A stretch of DNA of 33,267 bases from UBA11704 sp964491805 (lineage in GTDB: Bacteria > Patescibacteriota > Minisyncoccia > Phycocordibacterales > UBA5272), in contig CAZBGU010000008.1 of the NCBI GenBank assembly GCA_964491805.1, forward strand, positions 1 through 33,267. The letters are read 5' to 3'. Under the pieces are notes generated by a model that ran no database searches, was not told the origin of the DNA, and saw nothing but the letters and a program-made list of their open reading frames with translations. A program made the position numbers and the translations under genes. Within the stretch, counting starts at the first letter, position 1. Each line of letters begins with the position of its first letter. Shown piece after piece: positions 1-7,552 of this stretch.

Positions 1-609
1 TATGTTTATCTTGCGCTTCCACGGCTTATTGCAGATGGACTAGTAGAAGAAGTTGCTCACGGTAAGCAAGCTAAGTACAAGGCGAGAACTCCACAAGTAA
101 TAGAGACGCTAGGGAGAAAAAAATCTTTAGAAGCAGGAGATTTGGCACGAGAACTTAATATGATCAGTGCCATCGGTAATGAGCAGGACTTTGAAGTATT
201 GCAAGGAAAACGTGCAATACAGCAATATGAACTACAATATGCATTGCGTGCAGGAATTGAGGAAGAGGAGTGTATTATCGGCGGAGCGTCGTCAATGTAC
301 GCTGAACTTATGGATGATGTTCTTGATGAGTATCTTGAAATTAAAGAAAATAATAAGACTAATGTGAAGTATCTTGGTACAGACGACGAGAGATCTTTCT
401 ACGAAAAGTACATCGGTCAGTTTGAGAATCAGGAATATCGTTTTTTAAGTGTTCTACCAAAGGGTAAGACGCATATGCTTGTCAGGAAGGACAGTGTTTC
501 ATTTTTTACATTCCTTAACCCTCCTCTTGTCTACATTGTTAAGTCCCAACAAATTGCAGAAAATTATAAGCAGTTTTTTATGATGCTTTGGAATATGGGG
601 AAAGAGTAG
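1..609 (+). CDS. TrmB-like transcriptional regulator, 5' end outside window
   Basis: The open frame enters the window at base 1 and runs to a TAG at 607-609, so the true start lies upstream. The first codons read V-Y-L-A-L-P-R-L-I-A-D-G-L-V-E-E-V, the recognition-helix and wing part of a TrmB-type winged helix, followed by K-Y-K-A-R-T-P. The remaining ~150 residues form the mixed alpha/beta effector part these proteins carry. TrmB family members usually bind DNA and respond to a sugar or other small ligand, but no sugar operon is visible here. Two further TrmB-like genes occur in this window (15902 and 20475). A bidirectional terminator follows directly. The family call rests on the winged helix; the ligand and targets are unknown. 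Confidence 0.72.
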   Translation, partial: YVYLALPRLIADGLVEEVAHGKQAKYKARTPQVIETLGRKKSLEAGDLARELNMISAIGNEQDFEVLQGKRAIQQYELQYALRAGIEEEECIIGGASSMYAELMDDVLDEYLEIKENNKTNVKYLGTDDERSFYEKYIGQFENQEYRFLSVLPKGKTHMLVRKDSVSFFTFLNPPLVYIVKSQQIAENYKQFFMMLWNMGKE

Positions 610-622
610 AATGACATACAAC

Positions 623-653
623 AAAAAATGAGATGGGAGGCATCTCATTTTTT
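623..653. terminator. Bidirectional intrinsic terminator
   Basis: A perfect 13-bp stem (AAAAAATGAGATG paired with CATCTCATTTTTT) surrounds a GGAGG loop. The stem ends in A and T runs, so it can terminate both the TrmB-like gene on the plus strand and the DoxX-like gene converging from the minus strand. Confidence 0.85.
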
Positions 654-683
654 GGTCGCACTTTAATCTAGAAGTTGTGATTG

Positions 684-1073
684 TTATTCACATCCACACT
701 TTTTATTACACGGTGCACATGTTCCACATGTGCACGAGAGTGAGCCAAGAATACCTCCGATAATTGCAATGTTTTTTAGGACATTGACTAGGTCACTACC
801 AAAATAGTTTCTGTGAACGAGAAGTGTAGCAAGCACAGTGAAACCAATGAGAGTATAACCAGTTTCACGAGTTTTCTTACCCCAAGCAAACATGATAGCT
901 ACTGGAACTTCAATAATAATAACAATGAGTGTTGCGATAACAGGCATTGGCACACCAAGTGTTCCTATAAAACTTGAGATTTCAGAAAAACTTGTTAACT
1001 TTTGGATACCTGCAACCACAAAGAGAAGTGCAATAAGAGATCTTGCGACACATGGGTAGCTAACTTTTTTCAT
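684..1073 (-). CDS. DoxX-like membrane protein with cysteine-rich tail
   Basis: 129 residues. Four hydrophobic segments lie at about 10-26, 44-64, 74-88 and 97-113. The opening pattern R-S-L-I-A-L-L-F-V-V-A-G-I-Q-K-L and the N-I-A-I-I-G-G-I-L-G segment near the end match DoxX family membrane proteins, which are often linked to quinone, thiol or redox functions. The last 16 residues hold six cysteines (C114, C116, C119, C122, C126, C128), unusual for DoxX and suggestive of a metal site or redox-active tail. The gene stands alone and converges on the TrmB-like gene. The family assignment is fairly safe; the function is not known, and the cysteine-tail role is inference. Confidence 0.7.
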   Translation of the reverse strand: MKKVSYPCVARSLIALLFVVAGIQKLTSFSEISSFIGTLGVPMPVIATLIVIIIEVPVAIMFAWGKKTRETGYTLIGFTVLATLLVHRNYFGSDLVNVLKNIAIIGGILGSLSCTCGTCAPCNKKCGCE

Positions 1074-1171
1074 AAAACAAAAAAGATAAATTAAAAAGTG
1101 AATTAGTATGCGTAGTATCTAGTATGATCGAAAACAAGTAACAACTACGCATATAAAGTGTATCACACCAG

Positions 1172-1876
1172 TTAGAGATTACGTTGCGAAGCCAGGAAGG
1201 AAGCACAAATCGCAGCTGTCTCTGCTCTAAGAGTTGTTTCTCCGAGTGAAGCTCGTTTGACTTTGTGTTTTTCGAAAAGTTGAACATCTTCGGCACTCCA
1301 CCCACCTTCCGGTCCAATAAATAACGCCACAGGTATATGTTTACATTGCACAATAATTGTTGTGAGAGGTTTTTCAGAAAAATCAAGGGCTATTGGAATT
1401 GTTTTTTCAGGTAGCTCTTCAAGCGCTTTGCTAAGTGTGATAGCTGGACAGATTTCAGGTATATCACTTCGGCCGCACTGCTCAGAGCTTTCAATCGCAA
1501 TCTTCTTCAGTCGCTCTTCTGAAAGGTTTTTTATTGACGACCTTACTGAAAGTACGGGTACAACTTTTATCACGCCTAGTTCGGTTGCTTTTTGTGTAAC
1601 AAGTTCAAAGTTGTCCTTTTTGATAAGGGAAAGATAGAGAGATGTTGTATGAGAGGGTCTCAAGGCTTTGCTAGTAGATATACAGGCAAGTGTGCAAGAT
1701 TTTTTTTGAATATGGGAAAAAGAATAATGGTAGTTTACACTGTCGCCATTAAAAAGCACGACGCTATCACCAAGAGTATATCTAAAAACTTTTGTCCACT
1801 GATTGATCAAAGAAACATCTTCTATAACAACTTCTTCACCAAGGGGTTGTGATACGTAGAAGCGATGTAATCGCAT
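1172..1876 (-). CDS. rsmE: 16S rRNA m3U1498 methyltransferase RsmE
   Basis: 234 residues starting M-R-L-H-R-F-Y-V, the usual RsmE N-terminus, so the ATG at 1876 is preferred over the longer upstream frame. RsmE methylates N3 of U1498 in 16S rRNA with S-adenosylmethionine. The N-terminal PUA-like part covers about 1-70. The SPOUT (trefoil-knot) methyltransferase part carries E-Q-C-G-R at 132-136, I-G-P-E-G-G-W-S at 187-194 and L-G-E-T-T-L-R-A-E-T-A at 211-221, all signature motifs. Length is typical. A promoter with its -10 box only 7 nt before the ATG supports this start and implies a leaderless transcript. No operon partner is seen. Confidence 0.95.
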   Translation of the reverse strand: MRLHRFYVSQPLGEEVVIEDVSLINQWTKVFRYTLGDSVVLFNGDSVNYHYSFSHIQKKSCTLACISTSKALRPSHTTSLYLSLIKKDNFELVTQKATELGVIKVVPVLSVRSSIKNLSEERLKKIAIESSEQCGRSDIPEICPAITLSKALEELPEKTIPIALDFSEKPLTTIIVQCKHIPVALFIGPEGGWSAEDVQLFEKHKVKRASLGETTLRAETAAICASFLASQRNL

Positions 1877-1883
1877 GTACACT

Positions 1884-1912
1884 AGACTACATAATGCAAA
1901 AAGACATTGCAA
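1884..1912 (-). promoter_or_regulatory. rsmE promoter
   Basis: On the minus strand TTGCAA (1907-1912) is separated by 17 nt from TAGTCT (1884-1889), which lies 7 nt before the rsmE ATG. Transcription should begin at or next to the start codon. Confidence 0.65.
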
Positions 1913-1971
1913 ATAAAGAGAAAGGACAATCTTTTGTAACGTGAAAAAGGGTTCAAAAATAAAAAGGACAG

Positions 1972-1980
1972 TTATCCACA
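1972..1980 (+). other. DnaA-box-like nonamer
   Basis: TTATCCACA matches the DnaA-box consensus exactly, and a looser GATATCCAC follows at 1981-1989. Another exact match lies at 10293-10301. One or two such sites are not enough to call an origin. Confidence 0.3.
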
Positions 1981-2037
1981 GATATCCACTTGCATATAAA
2001 AGACAGTAGAGTATTATTAAGGACAGGGTAGAGGACG

Positions 2038-2233
2038 TTAGCAATAACGCTCACCCATGCGATAGTTGGGATACACAACATTGCATAAACGCTCTACACC
2101 AAGTTCTTTCACATTGCGGACCATAAAGATCATACAATCAGATCTCCGCACCATATAAAGCAACCTAAAAAGGTTTGCATGAAGTGTTTCTCTTAATGAA
2201 GTTAGGCGGAGTAATCTTGTCTCCCTCTGGCAT
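2038..2233 (-). pseudogene. Small frameshifted ORF of unknown function
   Basis: A 22-codon ORF starts at ATG 2233 (M-P-E-G-D-K-I-T-P-P-N-F...) and stops at TAG 2165-2167. The next frame continues without a stop through R-L-L-Y-M-V-R-R-S-D to TAA at 2038-2040, ending Y-P-N-Y-R-M-G-E-R-Y-C. Skipping one T in the T5 run just before the TAG joins the two into 64 residues. The junction reads CCT TTT TAG G, where a Phe tRNA could re-pair with UUU one base on. It may be a decayed gene or a +1 frameshift site of the prfB kind; a chance open frame is also possible. No homologue is recognised. Confidence 0.3.
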
Positions 2234-2292
2234 CAAGTTCTTTATTTACTGGCTTTTGGATTGAGAAATCTATGTAGTCACAAAATCTTCTC

Positions 2293-2352
2293 AAAACCCC
2301 TTGCATTCTGCGTACGAAATTCCTTTCGCACTTAGAATGCAAGGGGTTTTTT
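2293..2352. terminator. Long hairpin with A and T flanks
   Basis: A perfect 17-bp stem (2293-2309 with 2334-2350, arm AAAACCCCTTGCATTCT) with a 24-nt loop holding a TGCG/CGCA inner pair. It is followed by T residues and preceded by A residues on the opposite strand. It lies between two minus-strand units and can work in either direction. Confidence 0.65.
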
Positions 2353-2404
2353 AATTCTTGTGTCGCGCTGCCTAACGAGTGTGGGCAACGTTGCTGGTTT
2401 TTAT

Positions 2405-2438
2405 AGAAAAAGGGCGGCCGCGTGTGATGCGACCGCCC
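2405..2438 (-). terminator. Intrinsic terminator of the 2464-2978 gene pair
   Basis: On the minus strand GGGCGG (2433-2438) pairs with CCGCCC (2412-2417) around an inner CGC/GCG, and is followed by a CTTTTTCTA tail. Confidence 0.75.
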
Positions 2439-2463
2439 AATTCATCGGCTGACTGCCCTACAT

Positions 2464-2676
2464 CTAGCCATCGACTTTCTTTTTCACTGCGAGCAGTGAA
2501 TAGATGAAGGCAGCAAACGCCAGAAGGGCCGCCATGTAGGTCTGGTCCTCGTCCAGACCGAAGTGGTCCTCCTTTGTGACAACGGCCATACAGCCGAAGA
2601 AAACCAGGACCATGACCACCCACCTTCCTAATGGGGTGGAAAGAAACTTGATCATGAACGCAAAGGTCTTGATCAT
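2464..2676 (-). CDS. Small membrane protein of unknown function
   Basis: 70 residues with two hydrophobic segments (about 17-34 and 47-63), an acidic loop E-D-H-F-G-L-D-E-D between them and a K-K-K-V-D-G tail. Its ATG overlaps the stop of the upstream gene by four bases (2673-2676), so the two are probably translationally coupled and expressed together. Base composition is more GC-rich than the surrounding housekeeping genes. No family is recognised. The overlap, the terminator just downstream and the coding-like composition support a real gene. Confidence 0.65.
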   Translation of the reverse strand: MIKTFAFMIKFLSTPLGRWVVMVLVFFGCMAVVTKEDHFGLDEDQTYMAALLAFAAFIYSLLAVKKKVDG

Positions 2677-2978
2677 GGGGACTCCTTTGGTTGTTTGGCA
2701 TCTCCTCGTGCCGAGCTGACGTCCTCTGGGGACAGTTGTGTCTCAAAGCGTCCCCCCGTTACCTTCCGGAAGAACTTCCTCCAGGAGGTCCACAGGTCGC
2801 CCTGCTTCCCTTCCAGACGTTCTCTCACCATGCTGGCGGTGATGTACGCCATGAACATCACCACAAACAGCATGACTATGAAGTCTAGCCACCTTTCGAG
2901 GTAGGCCAGGATGATTGTCACGGCAACCACAATCAGCAGTGCCGCAAGCTCACCGAACGTTATGAGCTTTTTTCTCAT
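2673..2978 (-). CDS. Membrane protein of unknown function
   Basis: 101 residues from the ATG at 2978 (M-R-K-K-L-I-T-F-G-E). This start is chosen over the ATG at 2999 because CGGAGAACC, a good Shine-Dalgarno sequence, sits just before it. Hydrophobic segments lie at about 9-25 and 30-48, followed by a charged cytoplasmic-looking tail with W-T-S-W-R-K-F-F-R-K. It is the first gene of a two-gene unit with the overlapping small membrane protein downstream. It is relatively GC-rich and belongs to the set of SD-led orphan genes scattered through the window. No family recognised. Confidence 0.65.
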   Translation of the reverse strand: MRKKLITFGELAALLIVVAVTIILAYLERWLDFIVMLFVVMFMAYITASMVRERLEGKQGDLWTSWRKFFRKVTGGRFETQLSPEDVSSARGDAKQPKESP

Positions 2979-3115
2979 ATGGTTCTCCGTTGGTTTCAAA
3001 ATGTAAAGTATGCTATATGACTCGCGTCCGCAGACTCTACGCCAACAGGGAGTTTATCATAAAAACAGCAGTATGTCAATACTGTTTTCTAAAATCACCT
3101 TGTTATATAAGTATT

Positions 3116-3310
3116 TTAGTTACTAATGAGTAATGTAGTAGTCGCCATGTTACATGTTAGATGCTCTAGACCACGTGCAGTTTCGTGCAGAAAATAGCAT
3201 GTATCAGGTCCTGTAACTTTTAGCATATCTCCAACCCATGTCATTACATAGTGTGTTGCGTCAATGGTAAGCAAGAACCCGTCAGGCGTAACCGAAAAAA
3301 GTGTTTCCAT
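3116..3310 (-). CDS. Small protein of unknown function
   Basis: 64 residues beginning M-E-T-L-F-S-V-T-P-D-G-F. No transmembrane segment or known motif is evident. The ORF is short, but a sigma70-type promoter lies exactly where a leaderless gene needs it (-10 TAGTAC 7 nt before the ATG), which favours a real gene. It is divergent from clpP; both promoters lie in the 3311-3514 interval. Function unknown. Confidence 0.5.
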   Translation of the reverse strand: METLFSVTPDGFLLTIDATHYVMTWVGDMLKVTGPDTCYFLHETARGLEHLTCNMATTTLLISN

Positions 3311-3317
3311 GCCCTTT

Positions 3318-3347
3318 GTACTACCATACTTTTTGTGATAGTGTCAA
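3318..3347 (-). promoter_or_regulatory. Promoter of the 3116-3310 gene
   Basis: On the minus strand TTGACA (3342-3347), an 18-nt spacer and TAGTAC (3318-3323), 7 nt upstream of the ATG at 3310. Confidence 0.6.
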
Positions 3348-3478
3348 ACTACTACACGAGGAGTAATCCTGTGTGGTATAGTGCAGATACAGAAGTAACG
3401 ATAGTCATAGTAGAATTTCCTGATATAGAAAAAGTATAAATATGTGGAAGAAGTAATGTGTATAAGGTGGACGCGTGT

Positions 3479-3508
3479 TTCAAACATTAAAAAAGTAACG
3501 TGTACTAT
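3479..3508 (+). promoter_or_regulatory. clpP-rny promoter
   Basis: TTCAAA (3479-3484), an 18-nt spacer and TACTAT (3503-3508), ending 6 nt before the clpP ATG at 3515. This selects that ATG over the in-frame ATG at 3500, which lies upstream of the -10 box. Confidence 0.6.
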
Positions 3509-3514
3509 AAACGT

Positions 3515-4099
3515 ATGTTAATTCCTACAGTTATTGAAAAAAGTCAGTTTGGTGAACGTGCATATGATATTTATTCTCGTCTTCTCAAGGAAAGAATTAT
3601 TTTTCTTCACGATGAAGTTAATCAGCATACAGCATCGCTTGTTGTTGCTCAGCTTCTCTTTCTCGAAGCAGAAGATCCAAAGAAGGATATTACCCTCTAT
3701 ATCAACTCCCCTGGCGGAAGTATTCAGGCGGGTATGGCTATTATTGATACCATGCATCATATTAAGCCAGATGTTGCTACGGTGTGTACTGGTATGGCAG
3801 CATCAATGGGGGCAATGATTCTTTCTCAAGGTGTTAAAGGAAAGCGTTTCGTTCTTCCTAACTCAGAAGTCATGATTCATCAACCTCTTACTGGTGTAGA
3901 AGGACAAGCATCAGATATTGAGATCACCGCAAAGCATATTCTTAGACTTAAGGATAAGTTGTACGAAATGCTTGTCGAAGCAACAGGTAAGACAAAGGCA
4001 CAGATCGAGAAGGATAGCGACCGTGATTATTGGATGTCAGCTGAAGAAGCTAAAAAATATGGCATTGTAGACCAGATTCTCAAGCCAAAAACAAAATAA
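3515..4099 (+). CDS. clpP: ATP-dependent Clp protease proteolytic subunit ClpP
   Basis: 194 residues starting M-L-I-P-T-V-I-E, the standard ClpP N-terminus. Serine peptidase S14 that forms the double-heptamer degradation chamber used with ClpX, ClpC or ClpA-type unfoldases; no unfoldase gene lies in this window. The triad is visible: S97 in G-M-A-A-S-M-G-A, H122 in M-I-H-Q-P and D171 in S-D-R-D-Y-W-M-S-A-E-E-A. N-S-P-G-G-S at 64-69 forms part of the active-site frame. Length and motifs are complete. rny follows after one base, so the two form an operon pairing protein and RNA turnover. Confidence 0.97.
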   Translation: MLIPTVIEKSQFGERAYDIYSRLLKERIIFLHDEVNQHTASLVVAQLLFLEAEDPKKDITLYINSPGGSIQAGMAIIDTMHHIKPDVATVCTGMAASMGAMILSQGVKGKRFVLPNSEVMIHQPLTGVEGQASDIEITAKHILRLKDKLYEMLVEATGKTKAQIEKDSDRDYWMSAEEAKKYGIVDQILKPKTK

Positions 4100-4100
4100 C

Positions 4101-5618
4101 ATGCACACAACAGTACTTCTTATTGAAGGCGCTGTCACATTCGTTGTTGGGGGCGCAGTTGGTTATGTTATCCGCCACTATGTGGCGATAGCTCGTCGTG
4201 GCTCGGTAGAAGCAGAGCTTGAAGAAAAGATACTTCAGGCCAAGCGTGATGCGCGTGCCATAGAAGATGAGGCACTGACGCGAGCAAGCGTTCTTCGGGA
4301 AGAGCTTAAGCGCAATGAAGATAGAATTCAGAAGCAGGAAGAGAGAATCGATAGACGCGAAAGTGAGCTCAGTTCTAAAGAATCTCATCTTGATCGTGAG
4401 TTTGAGTCACTCAAACAAAAAAGTAAGGAGCTCGAGACAGTAAAAGAGCGTTTGTTGGAAAAAGATAAGGAAATGGCAAAGATGCTCGAAAAAGTTGCTA
4501 GTCTTTCTGAAAACGAAGCTCGTGAGAAGTTATATGCGAAGCTTGTTAAAGAGTCCGAGGAAGATTTGCAGTCTCGCGTGCTCAAACTTGCACGCGATGG
4601 CGAAGCGAAGCTAGAAGAAAAAGCAAAAGATATTCTTGTAAGTAGTATCTACCGTATTGCTAATGGTCCTATTGCACAGTTCATGACTTCAACGGTTGAG
4701 CTTGCTGATGAAGAAATGAAAGGAAAGATTATTGGTAAGGAAGGTCGCAACATCAAAGCGTTCGAGAGGCTTGCAGGTGTTGAGCTCCTAGTTGATGAAG
4801 TTCCTAATGGTATCGTCGTTTCTTGTTTTGATCCTGTTCGTCGCGCCATTGCAACGAATGCTCTTGAGATGCTTATCAGAGATGGTCGTATTCAGCCAGC
4901 AAAGATCGAAGAGTGTATTGATAAGGCGAAGCGTGAGATCGGTGTTTTCATGCGTAAGAAAGGCGAAGAAGCTGTACTCGTATGCGGTCTACTTTCTATG
5001 CCAGAAGAGCTTATTCCAATCATTGGTCGTCTCTATTTCAGAACAAGTTACGGTCAAAATGTTCTCGACCACTCGATAGAGATGGCGCACATAGCAGGAG
5101 TGCTCGCACAAGAACTTGGTGCAGATATGCATGTAGCAAAGGCAGGTGCACTGCTTCATGATATTGGTAAAGCAGTTGATCATGAGATACAAGGTACTCA
5201 TGTAGAGATCGGTAGAAAGATTTTGATGAAGTATGGAGTAGATGAGCGTGTGATACTTGCAATGCAAGCACATCATGAGGAATATCCATACGAAACAATC
5301 GAGAGTGTGATCGTTCAGGTGTCTGATGCAATAAGCGGTGGAAGGCCTGGAGCGCGTCGTGACACGGTCGATCGTTACATTAAGCGTCTCGAGGATTTGG
5401 AGGCCCTTGCGATGTCATTTTCGGGCATTGAGAGGGTGTATGCGCTTCAAGCCGGACGTGAAATACGTGTTTTCGTCTCCCCTCTTCTTGTTAATGATCT
5501 TGAAGCACGTGACCTCGCTCGTAACATTGCACTTCGTGTAGAGCAGGAGCTTAGATTTCCAGGAGAGATTAAAATACATGTCATACGTGAATCGCGCATG
5601 ATCGAATTTGCCCGTTAG
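4101..5618 (+). CDS. rny: Ribonuclease Y
   Basis: 505 residues. RNase Y is a membrane-anchored endoribonuclease that starts mRNA decay. An N-terminal membrane anchor spans about 4-27, followed by a long charged coiled coil (about 35-180). A KH RNA-binding domain follows with I-I-G-K-E-G-R-N at 210-217. The HD phosphohydrolase domain carries the metal-binding H-D-I-G-K at 353-357 and upstream D-H-S-I-E-M-A-H. Length and domain order are normal. It starts one base after the clpP stop and ends at TAG 5616-5618, which overlaps the outer arm of the palindromic element at 5615-5734. Confidence 0.96.
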   Translation: MHTTVLLIEGAVTFVVGGAVGYVIRHYVAIARRGSVEAELEEKILQAKRDARAIEDEALTRASVLREELKRNEDRIQKQEERIDRRESELSSKESHLDREFESLKQKSKELETVKERLLEKDKEMAKMLEKVASLSENEAREKLYAKLVKESEEDLQSRVLKLARDGEAKLEEKAKDILVSSIYRIANGPIAQFMTSTVELADEEMKGKIIGKEGRNIKAFERLAGVELLVDEVPNGIVVSCFDPVRRAIATNALEMLIRDGRIQPAKIEECIDKAKREIGVFMRKKGEEAVLVCGLLSMPEELIPIIGRLYFRTSYGQNVLDHSIEMAHIAGVLAQELGADMHVAKAGALLHDIGKAVDHEIQGTHVEIGRKILMKYGVDERVILAMQAHHEEYPYETIESVIVQVSDAISGGRPGARRDTVDRYIKRLEDLEALAMSFSGIERVYALQAGREIRVFVSPLLVNDLEARDLARNIALRVEQELRFPGEIKIHVIRESRMIEFAR

Positions 5619-5734
5619 CCATATATCACCTCACCTGCTTCGTTCTGATTACTTTTTTATCAGTCACCGTAGGTCTACTACGTTTCCTTCTAAAAAAGTA
5701 ATCACACCTCGCATCTAAGGCAATATCTGGCTAA
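5615..5734. repeat. 120-bp nested palindromic element
   Basis: The outer ends TTAGCCATATAT (5615-5626) and ATATCTGGCTAA (5723-5734) are inverted repeats matching at 11 of 12 positions. Inside them GATTACTTTTTTA (5647-5659) and TAAAAAAGTAATC (5691-5703) pair perfectly over 13 bp, and the centre holds CGTAG/CTACG around a 5-nt loop. The arms in between are partly complementary. There is no ORF. It resembles a small non-autonomous hairpin element; the TAG stop of rny is part of its left end. Confidence 0.6.
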
Positions 5735-5779
5735 TGGAATCCTGTAAGCAACAGTGTGTTGTTGGGGGTTTATAATATA

Positions 5780-5812
5780 AGCAACGTGCCGCCCGAAGGG
5801 CGGCACGTTGCT
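5780..5812. terminator. Strong terminator between rny and the 5835 gene
   Basis: A perfect 15-bp stem (AGCAACGTGCCGCCC with its complement) and a GAA loop, then TGTTTTT on the plus strand. It separates convergent transcription units. Confidence 0.88.
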
Positions 5813-5834
5813 TGTTTTTAGTGGCTGCGTTTCT

Positions 5835-6479
5835 TTATGTAGTAAGTTTTTTCCAGAGTAAGTCCATGTCCTTTTCTTGAGACCAAAGTTTCAGTATTCT
5901 CTCTCTAAGTTCTTTATGCTGCGGATATCCATTATCTTGTATACCTTCTGGTAGTAGGTCTTTGCACTCCGCATTAAGAAGCACAGTGAGAGCTTCTTTT
6001 AGTTCGTTGTATTTATTTCCTCCAAGCTTTTCTTCCCACTCTACTCCGTACTTGTACCATGTATAGAAATGCCAGAGCTCATGCATTGTTGTTTTAATAA
6101 TATGAGGTCCAGAGACAGAAACAAAAAAGTAGTGGTCGTTGATGTTATACGGACATCTGTTGTTAATAGTTATGTAGGCAGTTATGTCGCTAGTCGGCAA
6201 ATTTATACCAAAAATGTTTTTGGCACGTTTATGATATTCACCACCCATCTCGTTCCATTTTTTCTGGTAAGTGGTTATGGTATTTTCAATATCAACTTTA
6301 TTTTCTTTAAGATATATATCAATGAATTGGGAAGTTGTGCTTTCACTTGGATTCTTGCCGTAGAGAGATGTGAGACTTTCATATACTTTTGTTTGGTTTG
6401 GTGAGTTAGCTGAGCTTCTCCCATATTCTAGTATGCAGTCGATGTCTTGTGTTCTGTTGTATCTAAAAGTAAGTTTCAT
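5835..6479 (-). CDS. HExxH putative zinc metalloprotein
   Basis: 214 residues from the ATG at 6479. The visible signature is H-E-L-W-H at 133-137 inside T-T-M-H-E-L-W-H-F-Y-T-W, the HExxH zinc site of gluzincin/metzincin-like peptidases. E163 in N-E-L-K-E-A-L-T could be a third ligand. No signal peptide or transmembrane segment is apparent, so it is probably cytoplasmic. The start lies 7 nt after the stop of the peptidase E gene, so both are likely co-transcribed from the promoter at 7151. Peptidase activity is plausible but not shown, and no specific family is recognised. Confidence 0.6.
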   Translation of the reverse strand: MKLTFRYNRTQDIDCILEYGRSSANSPNQTKVYESLTSLYGKNPSESTTSQFIDIYLKENKVDIENTITTYQKKWNEMGGEYHKRAKNIFGINLPTSDITAYITINNRCPYNINDHYFFVSVSGPHIIKTTMHELWHFYTWYKYGVEWEEKLGGNKYNELKEALTVLLNAECKDLLPEGIQDNGYPQHKELRERILKLWSQEKDMDLLWKKLTT

Positions 6480-6486
6480 ATGCTTA

Positions 6487-7143
6487 TTAGTTCGCTTTCC
6501 AACATACACCATCACCAAATACCTCAATAGACCCTCCTTGTATACATAAGGCAGTTTGGTCATCAGGTGCAAATACAGGTTTTGTAAAATCATTTCGCAC
6601 CTTGTTGAGAGCTTCTTCTCGCAGATGAGAAAAGTAGTCGCTGTTAAGGTGCGGAATAAAACAGATATCAAACATCCCCGTTGCAGGCGTAGTTGCGGGA
6701 CCAAAGTTTTCTTCTGGGAAAAGAATAGGGTATAGTTTTTCTGGCATAAAGTGTCCAACCACCATACTCCCTGCGCTAATACCCATATAGACTTTTGTAG
6801 GTGGCATTTCCGCAAGAAAAACTTTCATGTTTAGTTTTTGAAATATTTCTGCAAGATATTTTTCGTTACCTCCCCCAAAACAGATAACATCTTTTTCTAA
6901 AAAACGTTTTTTCCATACATCGTCAGACACTGCTGCTATATCCAATATGTCTATTGATTTTACATTGTAATGATCGAAGTCTTGTAGATTTCCTATAAGC
7001 CATCGCTTGTCGCCACCTTCTGTGTTTGCTGCTGTTGGTACAAAAAGCACTGAGATCTCACTGATTGGTTTTTCTGCCATGTCTGAAAGTTTTTTTGCAA
7101 TAGTATCATTTGTACAACCTGATGATGTAAGAAGATATTTCAT
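6487..7143 (-). CDS. Peptidase E-like (S51) protein
   Basis: 218 residues beginning M-K-Y-L-L-T-S-S-G. Peptidase S51 proteins have a class I glutamine-amidotransferase-like fold and include aspartyl dipeptidase (PepE) and cyanophycinase. Visible features are I-C-F-G-G-G-N at 87-93, the nucleophile elbow G-I-S-A-G-S at 121-126 with the expected catalytic serine at 123, and F-I-P-H at 162-165. Length suits a cytoplasmic dipeptidase. It heads a two-gene unit with the HExxH protein. The start is supported by a -10 box 7 nt upstream. Substrate unknown; other S51-like activities cannot be excluded. Confidence 0.82.
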   Translation of the reverse strand: MKYLLTSSGCTNDTIAKKLSDMAEKPISEISVLFVPTAANTEGGDKRWLIGNLQDFDHYNVKSIDILDIAAVSDDVWKKRFLEKDVICFGGGNEKYLAEIFQKLNMKVFLAEMPPTKVYMGISAGSMVVGHFMPEKLYPILFPEENFGPATTPATGMFDICFIPHLNSDYFSHLREEALNKVRNDFTKPVFAPDDQTALCIQGGSIEVFGDGVCWKAN

Positions 7144-7150
7144 GGCGATC

Positions 7151-7156
7151 AGTATA
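7151..7156 (-). promoter_or_regulatory. -10 box of the peptidase E gene
   Basis: TATACT on the minus strand ends 7 nt before the ATG at 7143, implying a leaderless transcript. No clear -35 box is seen. Confidence 0.55.
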
Positions 7157-7423
7157 GTATTTTTTGACCTATAATCATAACGTTCGTAGGTATTATGCGT
7201 AGAGTATAGAGTGTTACGGTACACTAGACTTTTTTTGTATAAAAATAAGGATTGATGACACAGTTGTTGTGTGCATGACTGTAGATAGTCATTAGCTCTT
7301 GCGTGTAGACGGACACAGTGAGCAGGTTTTATGTATAAAAGAGCTACACGCTCCTCTGCTTGAGATGACAACCGGACATGAATATAGTATATTTGACACT
7401 TATACAATACATTGTGTTATGAC
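7157..7423. other. Intergenic region with a hairpin, no gene recognised
   Basis: About 270 bp between the divergent peptidase E and HU genes. It holds one notable inverted repeat, GCGTGTAG (7301-7308) with CTACACGC (7344-7351), around an AT-rich loop, and a possible extra promoter TTGACA at 7393-7398. No ORF of substance; a small structured RNA is possible but unsupported. Confidence 0.3.
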
Positions 7424-7451
7424 TTGCGTAAAAACCTCGGTATACTATACT
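7424..7451 (+). promoter_or_regulatory. HU gene promoter
   Basis: TTGCGT (7424-7429), a 16-nt spacer and TATACT (7446-7451, overlapping another TATACT at 7441). This leaves a 5' leader of about 95 nt, in contrast to the leaderless neighbours. The leader contains a CGTTTGCTAAACG hairpin. Confidence 0.5.
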
Positions 7452-7552
7452 TATTTTATCCATCGTTTGCTAAACGCATACGAGGAGATTAATAAATTTA
7501 TTTTTTGATGCTGCGATCCTAGGAAAGCGCGACATCATAAACATCAAACTCT

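Noticed and set aside
1060..1386. 108-codon minus-strand frame across rsmE and DoxX
   Set aside because: It is in another frame over the conserved rsmE 3' end and has no motif or start signal.
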